The notes beneath the pieces were generated by a model that saw only the letters and a program-made list of their open reading frames with translations, was not told the origin of the DNA and did no database searches. This document shows, piece after piece, positions 13,101-25,300 of a stretch of DNA of 64,000 bases (position 1 is the stretch's first letter; each line of letters starts with the position of its first letter). A program made the translations under genes and the position numbers. Source of the DNA: Lineus longissimus (Eukaryota > Nemertea > Pilidiophora > Heteronemertea > Lineidae); contig NC_088320.1 of the NCBI RefSeq assembly GCF_910592395.1, forward strand, positions 2,232,001-2,296,000, in the 5' to 3' direction.

Positions 13101-15011
13101 ACAGCATGTGTTACCAAGGCAACTGCACATGTGAAAATGGATTCTTGGTAAGGAACAATGGTACATTCTGCAAAAAACGTGAGTATGACATCCTATTTTT
13201 TTCGATTTCAAGAAATCGTTGACAAGGTTCTGTTTGCTACAAGCCATTGTCAGTCGGTCGGCGTACTGAAAGTTGAAATCACTACAAAAAAACATACCAG
13301 TACGACCTTTGGGGTAAGAAAATGGTTGTTATGTAGTGGGCCCCGACCCATTTTGGACTGCTTTCTTTGCTTTATGCATCAGTAAGTACCGTTCAAATGA
13401 CCTCTCTCATTTCGGCCTTCCCGCAATTACCGGAAAACCTGCTCAGAACGATTATCACAAAGTTGTTTAAAGACATTGTTTCGTTAGGTATCATTGGCGA
13501 CCAGTGTGAAGTTGATGTGGATTGCTCTGCAGCAGTTGGGTCCAGCTATTGCCCGAAGGGTATCTGCCAATGCGAGAGTGGCCATTATGCGAAGGACAGC
13601 GGGACGACCTGCAAGAAACGTGAGTCACCCACATTTATGCTTGGTTACCGAGGAAGATATGATCACACTTAGGATTGGTTGGGTAGCCGTTCCCGATGTA
13701 GCAGTCGAAAGTTGTTCGATCATCGTTTAATAAAGTGTGGCAGGTCCTGATGGGCCATTGCAGAACTACTGAGCGACCCCCGACTGGTCATCTTCCACAT
13801 TGGTCATCGTTCGCACGACTTGTTATTCTTCTCCAGGTCTGATCGGAGATGCCTGCCTCACACATGAAGACTGCTCCACCGTCATCAACAACAGTACCTG
13901 TGGTGACTTCTATAATTGTACCTGCGTTAGAGGATATTACCCCTCGGACGAGTTGACTGGCTGCCTAGAAGGTAAGAACGTGAATCGACAAATGGTTTCA
14001 AAGAACTACCAAGAACAGGTCAGTCTATACGAAGGCCGGTGATTTTCACCTTTAAGGTCAAATTCTCAGCGTCAAAGAGCAAATGTGTTCAAAACAAGAC
14101 TTTTCATCATCATTGTTTGAGTGTTTTTTACTTGATGCAACACGTAGATACAAGCATTTATCAATTGTTTTGCTCTCACTTACTTTGCAGTACCGGAACC
14201 TCCATTTGACCCAACGACACTCCAAGACAAATGTTTTTACCGAGACTGTAGAGACAGAACGATATGTAAGTTACTTTGCAAGGAAACCAAACAATCTGAA
14301 CTTGGGATATGACATCAAGACATTGTGATAGCGTATAACCTGTAAGTTTCGAGTAAACGTATCCACCTGAACCTGAGAAATTACAGAAATAGCGACAGCT
14401 AGGATTCTTTCAGGCTGTCTTAAATTCCAAATACCATTATAGATTTGATTCATGCATCTCTTTCTTCTAGTTCTTGCCTGCATAATAACACTTTTCGTGT
14501 TACTTGTGTCTGGTGCGGTTGGTTTGGAGATCTACATCAGCAAGAAAGACACGAGGTGAGCAATTTGATCACAAAACACATCAAAAACTACATTACGTTT
14601 GGTAATACGAGGGTATCCATACATTACGTTTGGTAATACGAGGGTATCCATACATTTTGTTTGGTAATACGAGGGTAGGCCTATCCATCGAGTAAACGAA
14701 TCCATTCAGTTAGCGCCACTCTTAACCTTTGAGTTTATATAAGTCAGCACGTGGCAAGGCAAAGACAGTAAAGGTGTGAATATAAAGTCATGGGCTGCTA
14801 TCGCCACCACACGATCTCAGGATCGCTTGTTTTTTACACCAATAATGGTGCTTTCACGTTTCACCGTAGACACAGAAAGATAGTCACGCCGCTTCTGACG
14901 CCACGGACTCCTCGAACCCCTGCAGCCCCTGAAGATGAGGACGTTGATGATGATTCTACCGTATCTTCGGACGAAACAACGACATCTGAATCGGGTATGA
15001 CTGACAAATAG
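7133..15011 (+). CDS. LDL-A / multi-EB-module type I membrane protein
   Basis: Thirteen exons with matching phases: 7133-7199, 7318-7428, 8063-8170, 8379-8522, 8738-8869, 10261-10395, 10583-12607, 13047-13178, 13488-13619, 13837-13971, 14191-14265, 14471-14555, 14870-15011. They sum to 3,423 nt (1,140 residues). Exon 1 is a signal peptide. Exons 2 and 3 are LDL-receptor class A domains (CxNGxCI and DCGDxSDE calcium-site motifs). Exon 4 is a Cys-rich EB-like module. Exons 5-10 hold 20 EB modules (C-x5-C-x8-C-x4-C-x-C-x12-C). Exon 11 is a stalk. Exon 12 is a transmembrane helix at about 1067-1085. Exon 13 is a short tail with [11 protein letters not shown] and an acidic Ser/Thr stretch. All introns up to the transmembrane exon are phase 1, typical of shuffled extracellular modules. 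Most EB modules contain N-glycosylation sequons. A cell-surface adhesion or binding role is inferred from architecture; no named orthologue is recognised. The exon 2 donor (GTTCGT) is the weakest site. Confidence 0.85.
7476..7917 (+). repeat. 74-bp minisatellite in intron 2 of the EB-module gene
   Basis: Six tandem units start at 7476, 7547, 7621, 7695, 7769 and 7843. The first is 71 bp and diverged; the rest are 74 bp and nearly identical. Units begin near AGCGCCGTCTGC and contain TTTCCCCATTTATTTGGA. The array is intronic and does not touch splice sites. Confidence 0.95.
10583..12607 (+). repeat. Single exon with 15 tandem 135-bp EB modules
   Basis: The exon is exactly 15 x 135 nt. Each 45-residue module follows the pattern IGDATC..D.DCSDAV.NSNC...C.CN.GY......C, and every cysteine is kept in all 15. 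Module 10 departs most at its start (ISNQPC instead of IGDATC). Flanking exons carry one module each with phase-1 introns, so this exon most simply grew by in-frame tandem duplication without introns. Confidence 0.95.
14591..14685 (+). repeat. 31-bp tandem repeat, about three copies, last intron of the EB-module gene
   Basis: Units start at 14591, 14622 and 14653 and share TTTGGTAATACGAGGGTA. The array lies between the transmembrane exon and the last coding exon. Confidence 0.9.
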
Positions 15012-15240
15012 ATATAGCTTGCATACACGGCAACATTGTAAGGAGAGTTGTTTTACCCTTGACCTTTATTAAGCCCACGTGACTCCATACACTATGGATA
15101 TGGGCCCAACGTTGTCGAATGTATCAGAGAAGTAATCCACGTTTTCATATTCAGTATATATCGTTCAGATGCATTTTAAGAGATGGAGCTATTGGCTGAT
15201 CAATGTCATGTGGAATAATCTAACACGGGCACTTCAATAC

Positions 15241-16385
15241 TATAGATCCATGCACTTGATTGGGAACAACGTTTACATAACGTGGTGTTGACCGTCGTCA
15301 CGTCACCATGCATTTTTACGGTAGTTGATAAAGCTTGGAATCAGTGAAACCTTGGAACCAGTGATAAACCTTGGAATCAGTCCTAAAAATGCATAAAAAC
15401 ATGAAATAATGCCATTCGAACCTAACGTGGTTACGAATCAACATTTGGAGCTTATTCTTACATGATCAGATCGGAATTTTATGGTAATTTAGAAATCTGT
15501 CGCATATCCGATTCAATAGTCTATATTTTAAAACAACCCAGTTGTACCTCGCCTCCAGTGTACAGTACCGATCTCCCAAATATGGGAAGACACGCCCACC
15601 ACACACCCATAATATGGACCAATAGCGCTCCGCTTATAAATACGCCAACACCACACGGGGCCTTTTCGATCAGACGAGTTGCTTGGGAAGTTGGGGGCCT
15701 GTCATGCATTATGCATGGATAAAGTTGACGACTATGTATAGGCCTAATTGTCTATGATTGACTGATATCTTATAACAAACGATGAATAAAAGAAGCCTAG
15801 TCATGTATGTTTATTACCGAAGTTTGCGGATGAAAATTTCCTTCGCCGTGAGCGATTTCTTACATCTTCCAGTACGCATCGAGGGATGCAGAGATCTTTG
15901 TGACGTCACCAGTTCTAAGCGGGTTTTTTTATTCACGTGTGTGTTTGTCCTATGATCTCGTGCATCTAGTACCGAGCATAATACTTTATCGTCTATGGAA
16001 TACAAAACAATCATAAAAACTAATTTTTGCTTCCATTGAAGAGAAATAAAATATTTTAACGACCACAGCGCATTGCCAATTGATGACGTCATCCTCCACA
16101 TTAAAAATGTTGGCTTCTGAACTAACTGGCAAATTGCTATCAATAAAGTCAGCTGGGACGAGACTGTCAGTTGGGAGGGTATAAATCGTGGAAGGAACGC
16201 ACCCGATTTCCCGCGCTATTTGCACAGTGATTCCATGGTTTACATTGAATATTCCAAGGTTTATCAGTGTTTCCAAGGTTTCACTAATTCCATACTTTAT
16301 CAACTACCCATTTTTACATTATTGTAACGTGACGTGACGCGACGTCTTCGTAAACGTTGGTCCCAATCAAGTGCATGGATCTATA
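15241..16385. mobile_element. Element with about 135-bp terminal inverted repeats
   Basis: The left arm (15241-15377) and the right arm (16251-16385) are diverged inverted copies. Both start TATAGATCCATGCACTTGAT from the outside and share GTAGTTGATAAAG and GTGAAACCTTGGAA further in. No clear target duplication is visible. The 870-bp interior has overlapping open frames on the minus strand but nothing recognisable as a transposase, so this looks like a non-autonomous foldback or MITE-type element. An AATAAA at 15785-15790 inside it could serve as the poly(A) signal of the upstream EB-module gene. Confidence 0.75.
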
Positions 16386-16791
16386 AGTGCATCGATCTAT
16401 AGTTTGAATAATGATGGTGTTACTATTTTCAGAATCGGAAGAAGAAGAGATGAATGAAAATACAGAGTAGTGAAGGAGGGCTGTGTCCGATGGTACCGTT
16501 GTACGACCAGGATGATGCAATGGATCTACTATGCATATCTTAATGAAATAAATTATGACGTCAATCACGAGTTTTCCCTTCTTTCTTCTCCCCGTCTCCA
16601 CTTTGTTGGTGCTTTAACTTCAAATTGGCCCACCAAAGGCCTTACCGAAGCACCTCGCCCTGCGATTGATAGCTTCAATACCCTACGAATAATATCGCTC
16701 CAGATATACGTATAATATGTTAAGAGCAAGATCTAGTGAACTCACACAACTGTTTGACATGGGGGAGCTCCCCCAAACCCCCGTCCTTCTG

Positions 16792-17515
16792 CGGCTGTTA
16801 TAAAACGCGGATTCCGCGGAAATCCTCGGAAAAATCACAGAGCCGCCAGTAAATACGCGCATAATATTTAATGATAATTATATTATACAAATAACAACAT
16901 AAATCATAAATCGGAGGCAAGAACTACCAGTTATCTGCACATTTCATCGGTCAGATTTTAATCCTCTGGAGCGCCATTCATGCCATTCCGATCGACTCTT
17001 CCCCCTTTTTTTCTTGGTGTTGATAAACTTTGCATGTTATCTTCGACACCACCGTGGTTCCTTCCCTAACGGAACACATTACGAGGCTGCATGCTTTCAA
17101 GTGTGATTGATGCCCGGATTGATGTACGTTACGGTATATGCCTCCTTCAAATATAAGTCGATGACGAACTGAATTCTGGTCTACGAAAATTTTTTAGGAC
17201 AATCTCCTTGCAGCTCGAACCTAACCAACCATATGCGACTGCACATTGGAGTCTATTTTAAGCAATCACAAAAACTTACTTCGCGGCCCGTCCAAAGTAT
17301 ATTAGTTTATTTCAAACCACAAGGTGCTTGTGATTTACGGCGGATACAGCGCACCAACGGGGATTCCCAAAGACCTTGTCACCAGGAGTACTTCATGCGC
17401 ACAACAATGCACACTACTAATATGAAAAACTCTCACCTGCGGTTCAGGTAGCCACCCTGTAGCCAAGTTAGATTTTTCTGCGGATTTCTGCGGAATCCGC
17501 GTTTTATAACAGCCG
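16792..17515. mobile_element. 724-bp TIR transposon with 9-bp target duplication (Mutator-like or similar)
   Basis: The termini are about 45-bp inverted repeats with about three mismatches, starting CGGCTGTTATAAAACGCGGA from each end. They are flanked by perfect 9-bp direct repeats GTCCTTCTG (16783-16791 and 17516-17524). TIRs plus a 9-bp duplication fit MULE-type or Merlin-type elements; 8-bp families such as hAT are less likely. No transposase is present. The element sits inside a diverged relic of the 408-bp repeat family found at 20.6-21.7 kb, because 16727-16757 matches about 21293-21323. Confidence 0.85.
17194..17370 (+). pseudogene. Degenerate C2H2 zinc-finger fragment inside the TIR element
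   Basis: In the frame of the ATG at 17233, the translation contains CSSNLTNHMRLHIGV, which matches the recognition helix, His pair and linker of a C2H2 finger. It is followed by FKPQGACDLRRIQRTNGD, which resembles a second finger with both histidines replaced. The paired cysteines are missing and no full finger remains. I infer a captured and decayed gene fragment. The match is short and could be over-read. Confidence 0.45.
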
Positions 17516-17524
17516 GTCCTTCTG

Positions 17525-17640
17525 ACATATTTAGCCAGTACATTGGGGGATGAGTCCCCCAAACCCCCTCCCCCGTTCTCTGAAAGTGACAGGTTTAGCC
17601 AGTACATTGGGGGAGGCGCCCAACCCCCCCCCCCCCCCCC
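17525..17640 (+). repeat. G/C-rich short tandem repeat ending in a poly-C run
   Basis: The segment AGCCAGTACATTGGGGG occurs twice, each time followed by a C-rich stretch. The second ends in a run of about 16 C at 17625-17640. Such runs are prone to assembly and length errors. Confidence 0.8.
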
Positions 17641-17762
17641 ATTGGACTCTAAAAATAAAATTCCTTGGAGACGTTGAACCACAAGGCCCCACAAGAAATA
17701 GTCCCCGCCCGCCCCGGTATAGCTGTCCCATATCTGCTGACAGAAGCAGCTCTTTGTGGTGA

Positions 17763-20620
17763 AATGATGATTGAATTTTCCACCTGCTAGCCTAGATAGG
17801 CCTATTTGTGTATGTTTCTTAAATTAAATGCATCTTGTCATTAAAGGGGGACTATAGGCAGGAGCAGAGGGGCTAATTTGGCCATCTTCAGGTGATTAAT
17901 ATACACAGTGAGGGCCCTGGGTCATGTCAGATTCAGCACTAAATATATTCCTCGTACAAAGGTGAATCATTTCGACGTACTGTGAGATGTGAGAGACCCC
18001 TATTGGTGACTTTGTGTAACTTTATCTTGCCTGCCTAGCTGCTGCCTATATTGTCCCTTTAAGACTCAAACAGATTGCTGCTGCAGTGTTCGACGTAGGA
18101 AGTTAACTAATCCAAGTTAATGGTAGTTGTCAAAGTAAAGACAAACTGTTCATATATGTATAGGCTATTGCAAGCGTAGGGTGTTTTCGTTTGTGGCCTA
18201 CATACACTAAAAGCATAACCAGTCCCCCCCCCTTCCGTAAACGGGGATATTCCCAGTTAGCAACCAGTTGGCATGCATTGAGTTCATAGTAAATATACAT
18301 ATCCGCACAACAAACCGAACATTGATGACAGATACCTATTTTAACAAGAGAAAACGAAAGGGACGTGCGTTATACGAAGAGGTATTCAATAGATATTATG
18401 CTTCACGTCTGTCAATAATTCATCAAAGAATTCAGTTTCCTTTCTTTCCCGTTCATTCAATCATTGACGTCAACTATACGAACAATCTCTATCTACCGGT
18501 ACTTAGTCGATGAATGGTTACTTCGCAAAGGGATTTCGGGGTAATCTAGATACGATACTAAGTTAATTGTTGGTTAGTTTGCCAAATTGGAAAGTTGCCA
18601 GCAAAGCGAAGTAAAAGACAAACTGTTCAATAGCTATATGAGATATTTCAAGTGTAGGGTTTGCGCCTGTGGTCTAGTGTAGACATACACTGAAAGCAAA
18701 TAACCAGGGTCCCCCCTCTGTAACCGGGGGCTTTAAGAACAGTTGGCGTGCATTGATTACATTGGACAGTTCATTAACTTGAGGCATGACCGTCCCCAGT
18801 ATGATATGCATTGATCAGGCCAAGGCCCCTTCACACTGATTGGCGAAAACTTTTCGCTGCCTGTAGCGAGGTCGTGGTAAGTTGATGAACAGTGGTTGGC
18901 ATTGCGAATCAACTGATCACTTGTGACCTAACTTCTAATTAGTGGTTAGGCCAATGGTGTGGTTTTGTTAGGTCTATTGACGATCTCCAATAAAATAAAT
19001 CGCATTAAAATAAAAGCCGTATCGGCCGATCTTGAACCCTTACAGATATTGATGCAAAGGCGAATGGTACAACCATTAGACAAACTGGTATCGCCAACCC
19101 ATTGTCCATCTTTGATTCACTCAAACAATTTTGAATGGCATATAACGACAATGCGCATAATATCGTGGCGTGCATATTCAAAAACGGTATGACTAGAACG
19201 GTCAGTCTATAGAGTACTGTAGAACGGAAAATGTTCGCTGCAGAATATTTTCGCGAATCAAGATCTTTTCTAATCAAATTTAAATTGTCTGCTTTGACAT
19301 AGAGCTCTTATAGTGAATAGGCGTTGCAGTTTGGATGGCTATATTAGAATACTCAAATCCACTGTAAACATGTCTCATTGTGTCGGGTAGGCCAATGTAG
19401 TACACAAAAATGGGTATATAATACGAGTAATTATGCAACGGTCGTTCAAGAGGTGTGGAATTTGTGTTTGTCAGGGGTAATAATCATACGTGCTAATTGA
19501 CAAGACTTTTCTTGAAATGGACATTTTGATGTGGTGTTTGTAAAAGCCTATACCAAACTGTGATACTCAACCAAACCATACTTTTATACGGAATAAAAAA
19601 TGCACTGTACATGTGGCGTAAGTGTTTCCAAACTTTTTGCGGGTAGTGTATATTTTAGGAGATACAATATGGAAATTTCAAGTATTCATTTACTTTTGAC
19701 CGGAGGTGTACACATACTTCGCGTCTGCAAAAAACAACAACACAGAGCAAACGCCAACGTGCGTAAACCTGTTTCGAGTCAAGTTGCGAAAACACCCTTT
19801 CATTTACTTCGGTTCAAACTTGTACGATCATGCATCGCCTCAATAGACATACCTCGATGTGACTTATTATGCAGAGTCTGACCTTTTGACATGTTGTTTT
19901 ATAGGAATGCAAATTCAAATCCTCAGATAACACTCCTCTAAGTTTTGTTATAGTCGTGTGATAAACATTCCAGATTATGATCACATCATCTTTTCATTCT
20001 CTTGACACATTTGACATCATACATACTAAGCATGGTGTACATATATAGCCTATATATGCCGACATTAAATTATCTTCATGTAGCAATTTGAATAAATCAT
20101 CACCGCGTTCATATTCAGAAACCATAAACTTTAATACAAGTCGTGTATTTCAAAGAGTTTAATCACAATACGTATTCATCGTTTATGGTTCGACATACAT
20201 TGTATTTCCTTTCTTCGCGGGAAATAATACAGTCTTTTCTCCTCGACTTGATATATCGGTCATAGGAATGACCTCTTGCCTGATCCCGAGGAAAACAAAC
20301 CATTCTACTGGATGTTTCAAATGAACGAAATAATAAAGATTTCAGAACGATCTTGAAGGATGTGTTTATCAAAACAGGAGTAAACGTCCAAGGATGGAAA
20401 AATACCAAGGCACTGTTTCGAAATGATTTTGAAATCAAATCATCATGACTGCCATTTTATCTTTACCTGTTGCTACGGATGTAGTAGGCAACGTCTGCTT
20501 AATAGCCATTTGTCTGGGTGTGGTAAAAAAACAAGAGATTTCCGCTGCAGAATATTTTCGCTGCAGAATATTTTAGAGTTTGGCAGAGTTACGTGAAGCC
20601 TCCCCCCCCCCCCCCCTAAT
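17763..20620. other. Gene-poor stretch with a diverged direct repeat
   Basis: No coding exon could be supported. About 150 bp at 18130-18280 recurs in diverged form at about 18605-18755. Shared landmarks are AGACAAACTGTTCA, a C-run in the middle and a GTTGGC(A/G)TGCATTGA end. CGCTGCAGAATATTTTCG-like strings recur near 19240 and 20545. The rest is unassigned. Confidence 0.55.
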
Positions 20621-21705
20621 AATTGCGTCACGAGGAAGGAAACAATGGGATTCACGTCCGACGTCGTAACTGTGGGTGCGGTGCGTCATGAATGCAGGAT
20701 CGGCCAACGCGCGGTCCATATGGAATGCGACAAAACTGTACCGGAACCAGAATTGTCATGGGTCTGCACAAATTTTTTCAGATTAGATGGACATGATGGA
20801 TATATGCATTTTGTTTACACTTTACATACAGTGTATACGTACGTAACCATTACACTCACCACGTTGTGTGAGTTAATATGTAAAGATCAAGCTCTGGTGA
20901 ACTCACACAACTATATGTCCAAGCAGACGATTTTTAAATACATGATGTCCCACACCCGCACTTCAGTGGCGCCGGTGTGAATAAATCTACTTGTGTGAAT
21001 GGTCAATGGCTCACGACGTCATGAAATAATTGCGTCACGAGGAAGGAAACAATGGGATTCACGTCCGACGTCGTAACTGTGGGTGCGGTGCGTCGTGGGT
21101 GCCGGTTCGGCCAACGCGCGGCCCATATGGAATGCGACAAACTGTACCGGAACCAGAATTGTCATGGGTCTGCACAAATTTTTTCAGATTCGATCGACAT
21201 GATGGATATATGAATTTTTGTGTACACTTTACATACAGTGTATACATAAGTAACCATTACACTCACTACGTTGTGTGAGTGATAATATGTAAAGAGCAAG
21301 CTCTGGTGAACTCACACAACTGTTTGTCCTAGCAGACGATTTTTAAATACATGATGTCCCACACCCGCACTTCAGTGGCGCCGGTGTGAATAAATCTACT
21401 TGTGTGAATGGTCAATGGCTGATGACGTCATGAAATAATTGCATCACGAGGAAGGAAACAATGGGATTCACGTCCGACGTCGTAACTGTGGGTGCGGCAC
21501 GTCATGAATGCAGGATCGGCCAACGCGCGGCCCATATGGAATGAGACAAAACTGTACCGGAACCAGAATTGTCATGGGTCTGCACAAATTTTTTCAGATT
21601 CGATGGACATGATGGATAGGCCTATATGAATTTTGTTTACACTTTACATACAGTTTATACATACGTAACCATTACACTCACTACGTTGTGCGAGTGATTA
21701 CATGT
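20621..21705 (+). repeat. Tandem repeat of a 408-bp unit, about 2.7 copies
   Basis: Copies start at 20621, 21028 and 21437 (AATTGCGTCACGAGG, third copy AATTGCATCACG). The third breaks off near 21705. Copies are nearly identical apart from small indels. Each full unit ends with a CRE-like palindrome context (ACGTCATGAAATAATT). The first copy contains a 111-codon open frame that is disrupted in the others, so I do not call it a gene. A C-run of 16 sits just before the first copy. Confidence 0.9.
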
Positions 21706-22329
21706 ACACGCGTGATTAGCGGTAATAACCGATCCAGCTATTCCCTGCACGCCTTTTATTTGCACAGACAAAGACAGACCATGCTTAGTGTCTGTTAATC
21801 ATATATTCCTATGTTTTATGTACAACAACAAGCGCTTCAACCAACAATACTTTGGCGAATTGGCCCCGTTTTCGACCCACAATAAGACATGGTCCGAAGT
21901 AGAGTTCAGATAACGTACTATTATCATTTGGTACATATCATTGTTACGTAACGTACATTGTGGTGGAGATCAGGAATGGTGGCACCTAAGGGGTGCCCCT
22001 GTTTAATATCAAAATGATTTGCGGTTACCGCTATCTTAATTTTGTTTACCATGTTAATACATACATATACGATGACTACAGCTTTATGACCGGTGTACTG
22101 TGTACGAGTTGAGTGCAGAAGGCCAATGCGATCGGAATCGAAAAGAAGCAAGACTGATCTAATTTGATTGATAGATGCTCTTTCAAATTACCCTAATCCA
22201 TGCATAAGAAAATCAAGAGAGAGGTTTGGCCATGATTATCCCTTTGGTCACCCCTCTTCCTTGTTGATAACATCTAACAAAATATCAATCCGATATCGCG
22301 TACTAGCAATAAGCTAAGTTAATACGACA
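21706..22329. other. Upstream region of the VWA7-like gene
   Basis: No exon is supported here. The VWA7-like start codon follows at 22330, so promoter and 5' UTR are expected in this stretch. No TATA box or other site could be assigned with confidence. Confidence 0.4.
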
Positions 22330-25300
22330 ATGATGATCGCGTGGTCGTACATCGCGCTAGCAGTTCTCCTGCAGGCCTTCTGTAGCGAGGCCTTCCTCCC
22401 AAACCACCTCAGCCTGAGTCCGGCAACAGCCAACGACTACACGCATTCTGACATCACGGAGACTGCTATCCTTAGAATGGTTGCCCGGTTATTGGAGGAC
22501 AACCCACTAACTGGGGCGACCATTGTCCCGGGATCGCTGACGGGGATCAGCCCGCTGACGGCTCAGGCCTTGTTCGATGGATACTATGGAGGTAAGAGCC
22601 ACCATTTTTTTCTCTCAACTTCGAAGGCCTTGCTTTGGGATAAAAAGCCTATTGCTTTTGCGAGTCCAATCGACAAGTTAGAGACTGTCACTGATCTTAT
22701 TAAAGGAGCACAAATAGACCACTGTGTTCGAATCACGCACGACAACTATCGAAGTTAGCGATGCATTGGGGGAAAGAGCGATTGAAAGACGTATTGTCAA
22801 ACTGACCCCATGATGTGTTTTCTTCGTAGTCACTTCACACGTCTAAGTCTCAAAATGTTTATGTTACCTGTTTTGTTTTTCTTTGACCAATAGGTGGCGT
22901 TTCTGCCACCAAGCTTCAGGCAGCCATTGATCAGATTGTGAAGGCAAACAATGACGTAGACATCCAGTTTCCCGGACTGGCGGCTTACCAATTCAATGGA
23001 GAAAAGATCGTTGAGGGTGAGTTCGAAAGATGACACGAAAGTGTACTTACTTGCTCATCACAGTTCAGAGTTTTATACAATAGACAGTTGATAGAGAGAC
23101 GATGACTTTCCGATGGAAGAAACAATAGAAAAACGTGTCAATATGGCTTTCAGCGTCCACATACATTAGGGAAAACACTCAGAAACGCTGACACCGGTCC
23201 CACGGATATATTTGACTAAGTTAGACTTTTGCACTTCCTCATTGCTGGTCATGATAAACGGAACCAAATGTCACTGTCACATGAAATAAAATAAAATAAA
23301 AAGGCAAAGTTCAAAAATTAACTGATCATTTATTGTCTGAATCCTATAAACACAAAAGTAATCTAAGAACATTAAGGCCCAAATTCATAAAGGGCGTTTA
23401 GCTCAAAACAGTGTTTAACTACTGAATAGACAGGTTCAGGTCCTTCATGTAAATCTTCACAGAATATGAATAGGCCCTGAAACTGATTAGAGAGAAGTTA
23501 CACACGTCTAACCCTTAAACACCCTTTATGAATTTGGCCCTCCGTTTTCAGAGTCCAAGTTTTGGTCCCAAAAGATCACGTTGCCAAAATCAAATAAAGC
23601 AAGCACTTCTTGTTTAAACAAATCTTATCATCAAAAGCATATCACTGTGTAAACATTAAGTGTATATCAGTATATATTGGCCGGTGCAATAAACATATAT
23701 GGTAGACTAGTCCGACCGTCGGTCACGCCCCCCCCCCCCCCCTTATAAAAAGTTATGGCCACAAGTTGACTGAACTCTCTTGTAAAAACAATTAGTCAGT
23801 CTACCCCAGCCTGATGGTCAATATCAAAAAAATAGCCACGTAACATCAAATCGATTGAAAGAAGAGTTCAATGACCACTGGTACCACCATTTTGGCTGGA
23901 ACATAAAATCCTAAAGCAATTAGAACTCCTTCAAAATTAAGTGAATGCTAAATAAAAACTTGGTAGGCTGTCTCTGGAAAACAAAGAACATACTGCCACT
24001 CTTGATGTTGGCATTCACTTCGTTTTAAGAGAATTCTAATTGCTTTTGAATTTCAAGTTCTAGCCGAAATCATAGTGCATAGGGTCAACTCTTTATGTAA
24101 CTTTTTCAGGCAACACTATCCTCCAGAATCTCCGTATCAGCCTCTACTCTCTGCTGGCCAGTTCCACCCCTGACCTGGATGCGACCAGGGAGGCCATCGG
24201 ACATTACATGCACACCATGCAGATGTTCTATAGTAACACCAACTACCTCGAGCTCAAGGGAAATGTAGTGTACTCTACTCTTGGTAAGGAATGGGCGCAA
24301 TATGGTTTGTAACCGACGAGGAAGAATACAAATTGCGTATGGTGTGAGACAGGAATATATGGATGCGAAACTGACCTCTTAATGCGGTTAAAGGTACCCC
24401 AGTTAAGGCTGTTTATATAGGCTTACCGCACCGATAATCACATCTAAAAGCTATCCAAAGTTATATCGCGACAGGAAATAGAACCAGTGGCCTTTCTCAG
24501 GAAAAGGAACATCCAGCCAGGTTTGAGATGTTCTTTGAAGGTCCGCAGTGGCCACACTTTCCGATTCGGGCTAAACGGGGAATAATATATTTTCCCTATG
24601 TCAGTAAACCAACATCGTTATTTTTGGAAAGTAACCACTGAATAAACGCAGCTGCCAGCAGCGTTAATATGAAAGCAGACAGGAAAACTTGCGAAGGGCC
24701 AGGGGGCACCAGCAGGTCCAGTGTATCTGGCCGGAGCGGTTCTCGAGGCGGCTGGTTGTCACCAGGGTCACGCCTCACGTGTTTGCCTCTGTCGGAACCT
24801 GATGAAAAAGAAGAGAAAAAAATCTTTTTCATGAAATTTGACTGTATTAATGACTTAAACTAAGCGATCGGTTTGCTTTTCCATACAGTTTGACCAGATG
24901 GTGCACATCGGTTACCTCACGATTTTTGTCATTGCGGGACTTCGTCACGGCCGCCCACGAAACGATTCATGCATGTACTTGAAATTATCATCTCATGCAT
25001 GGTGGCTCTCGGTCAAGGCTTGCATGAAGCTTAGCGGTATCAAAGAGGTATCGGTTGTGTCAACTCTGTTCTGTATTGTAGGGAACTGTTTGTTCAGGCA
25101 AAATAGTACAACATCGCAACCACTTGCAGAAATATCATCGAAAACCTCACAGGAAAAGTAAATGGCAAAATATTCACCTAGATTTTGGATGTCTGCGGCC
25201 TGTATTCGATTCTTGTGGTCAAAGGTAGCTGGCTCTATCGGTGTTGATTGGTCGTCATCTGTTTCTTCGTCAGTGCCCGGCGTTTCATCAATGCTTTGCA

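Noticed and set aside
15814-16303. Two overlapping minus-strand frames inside the long-TIR element
   Set aside because: They are in different frames, short and without transposase motifs.
20645-20980. 111-codon open frame in the 408-bp repeat
   Set aside because: The second and third repeat copies are frameshifted or stopped, and there is no domain signature.
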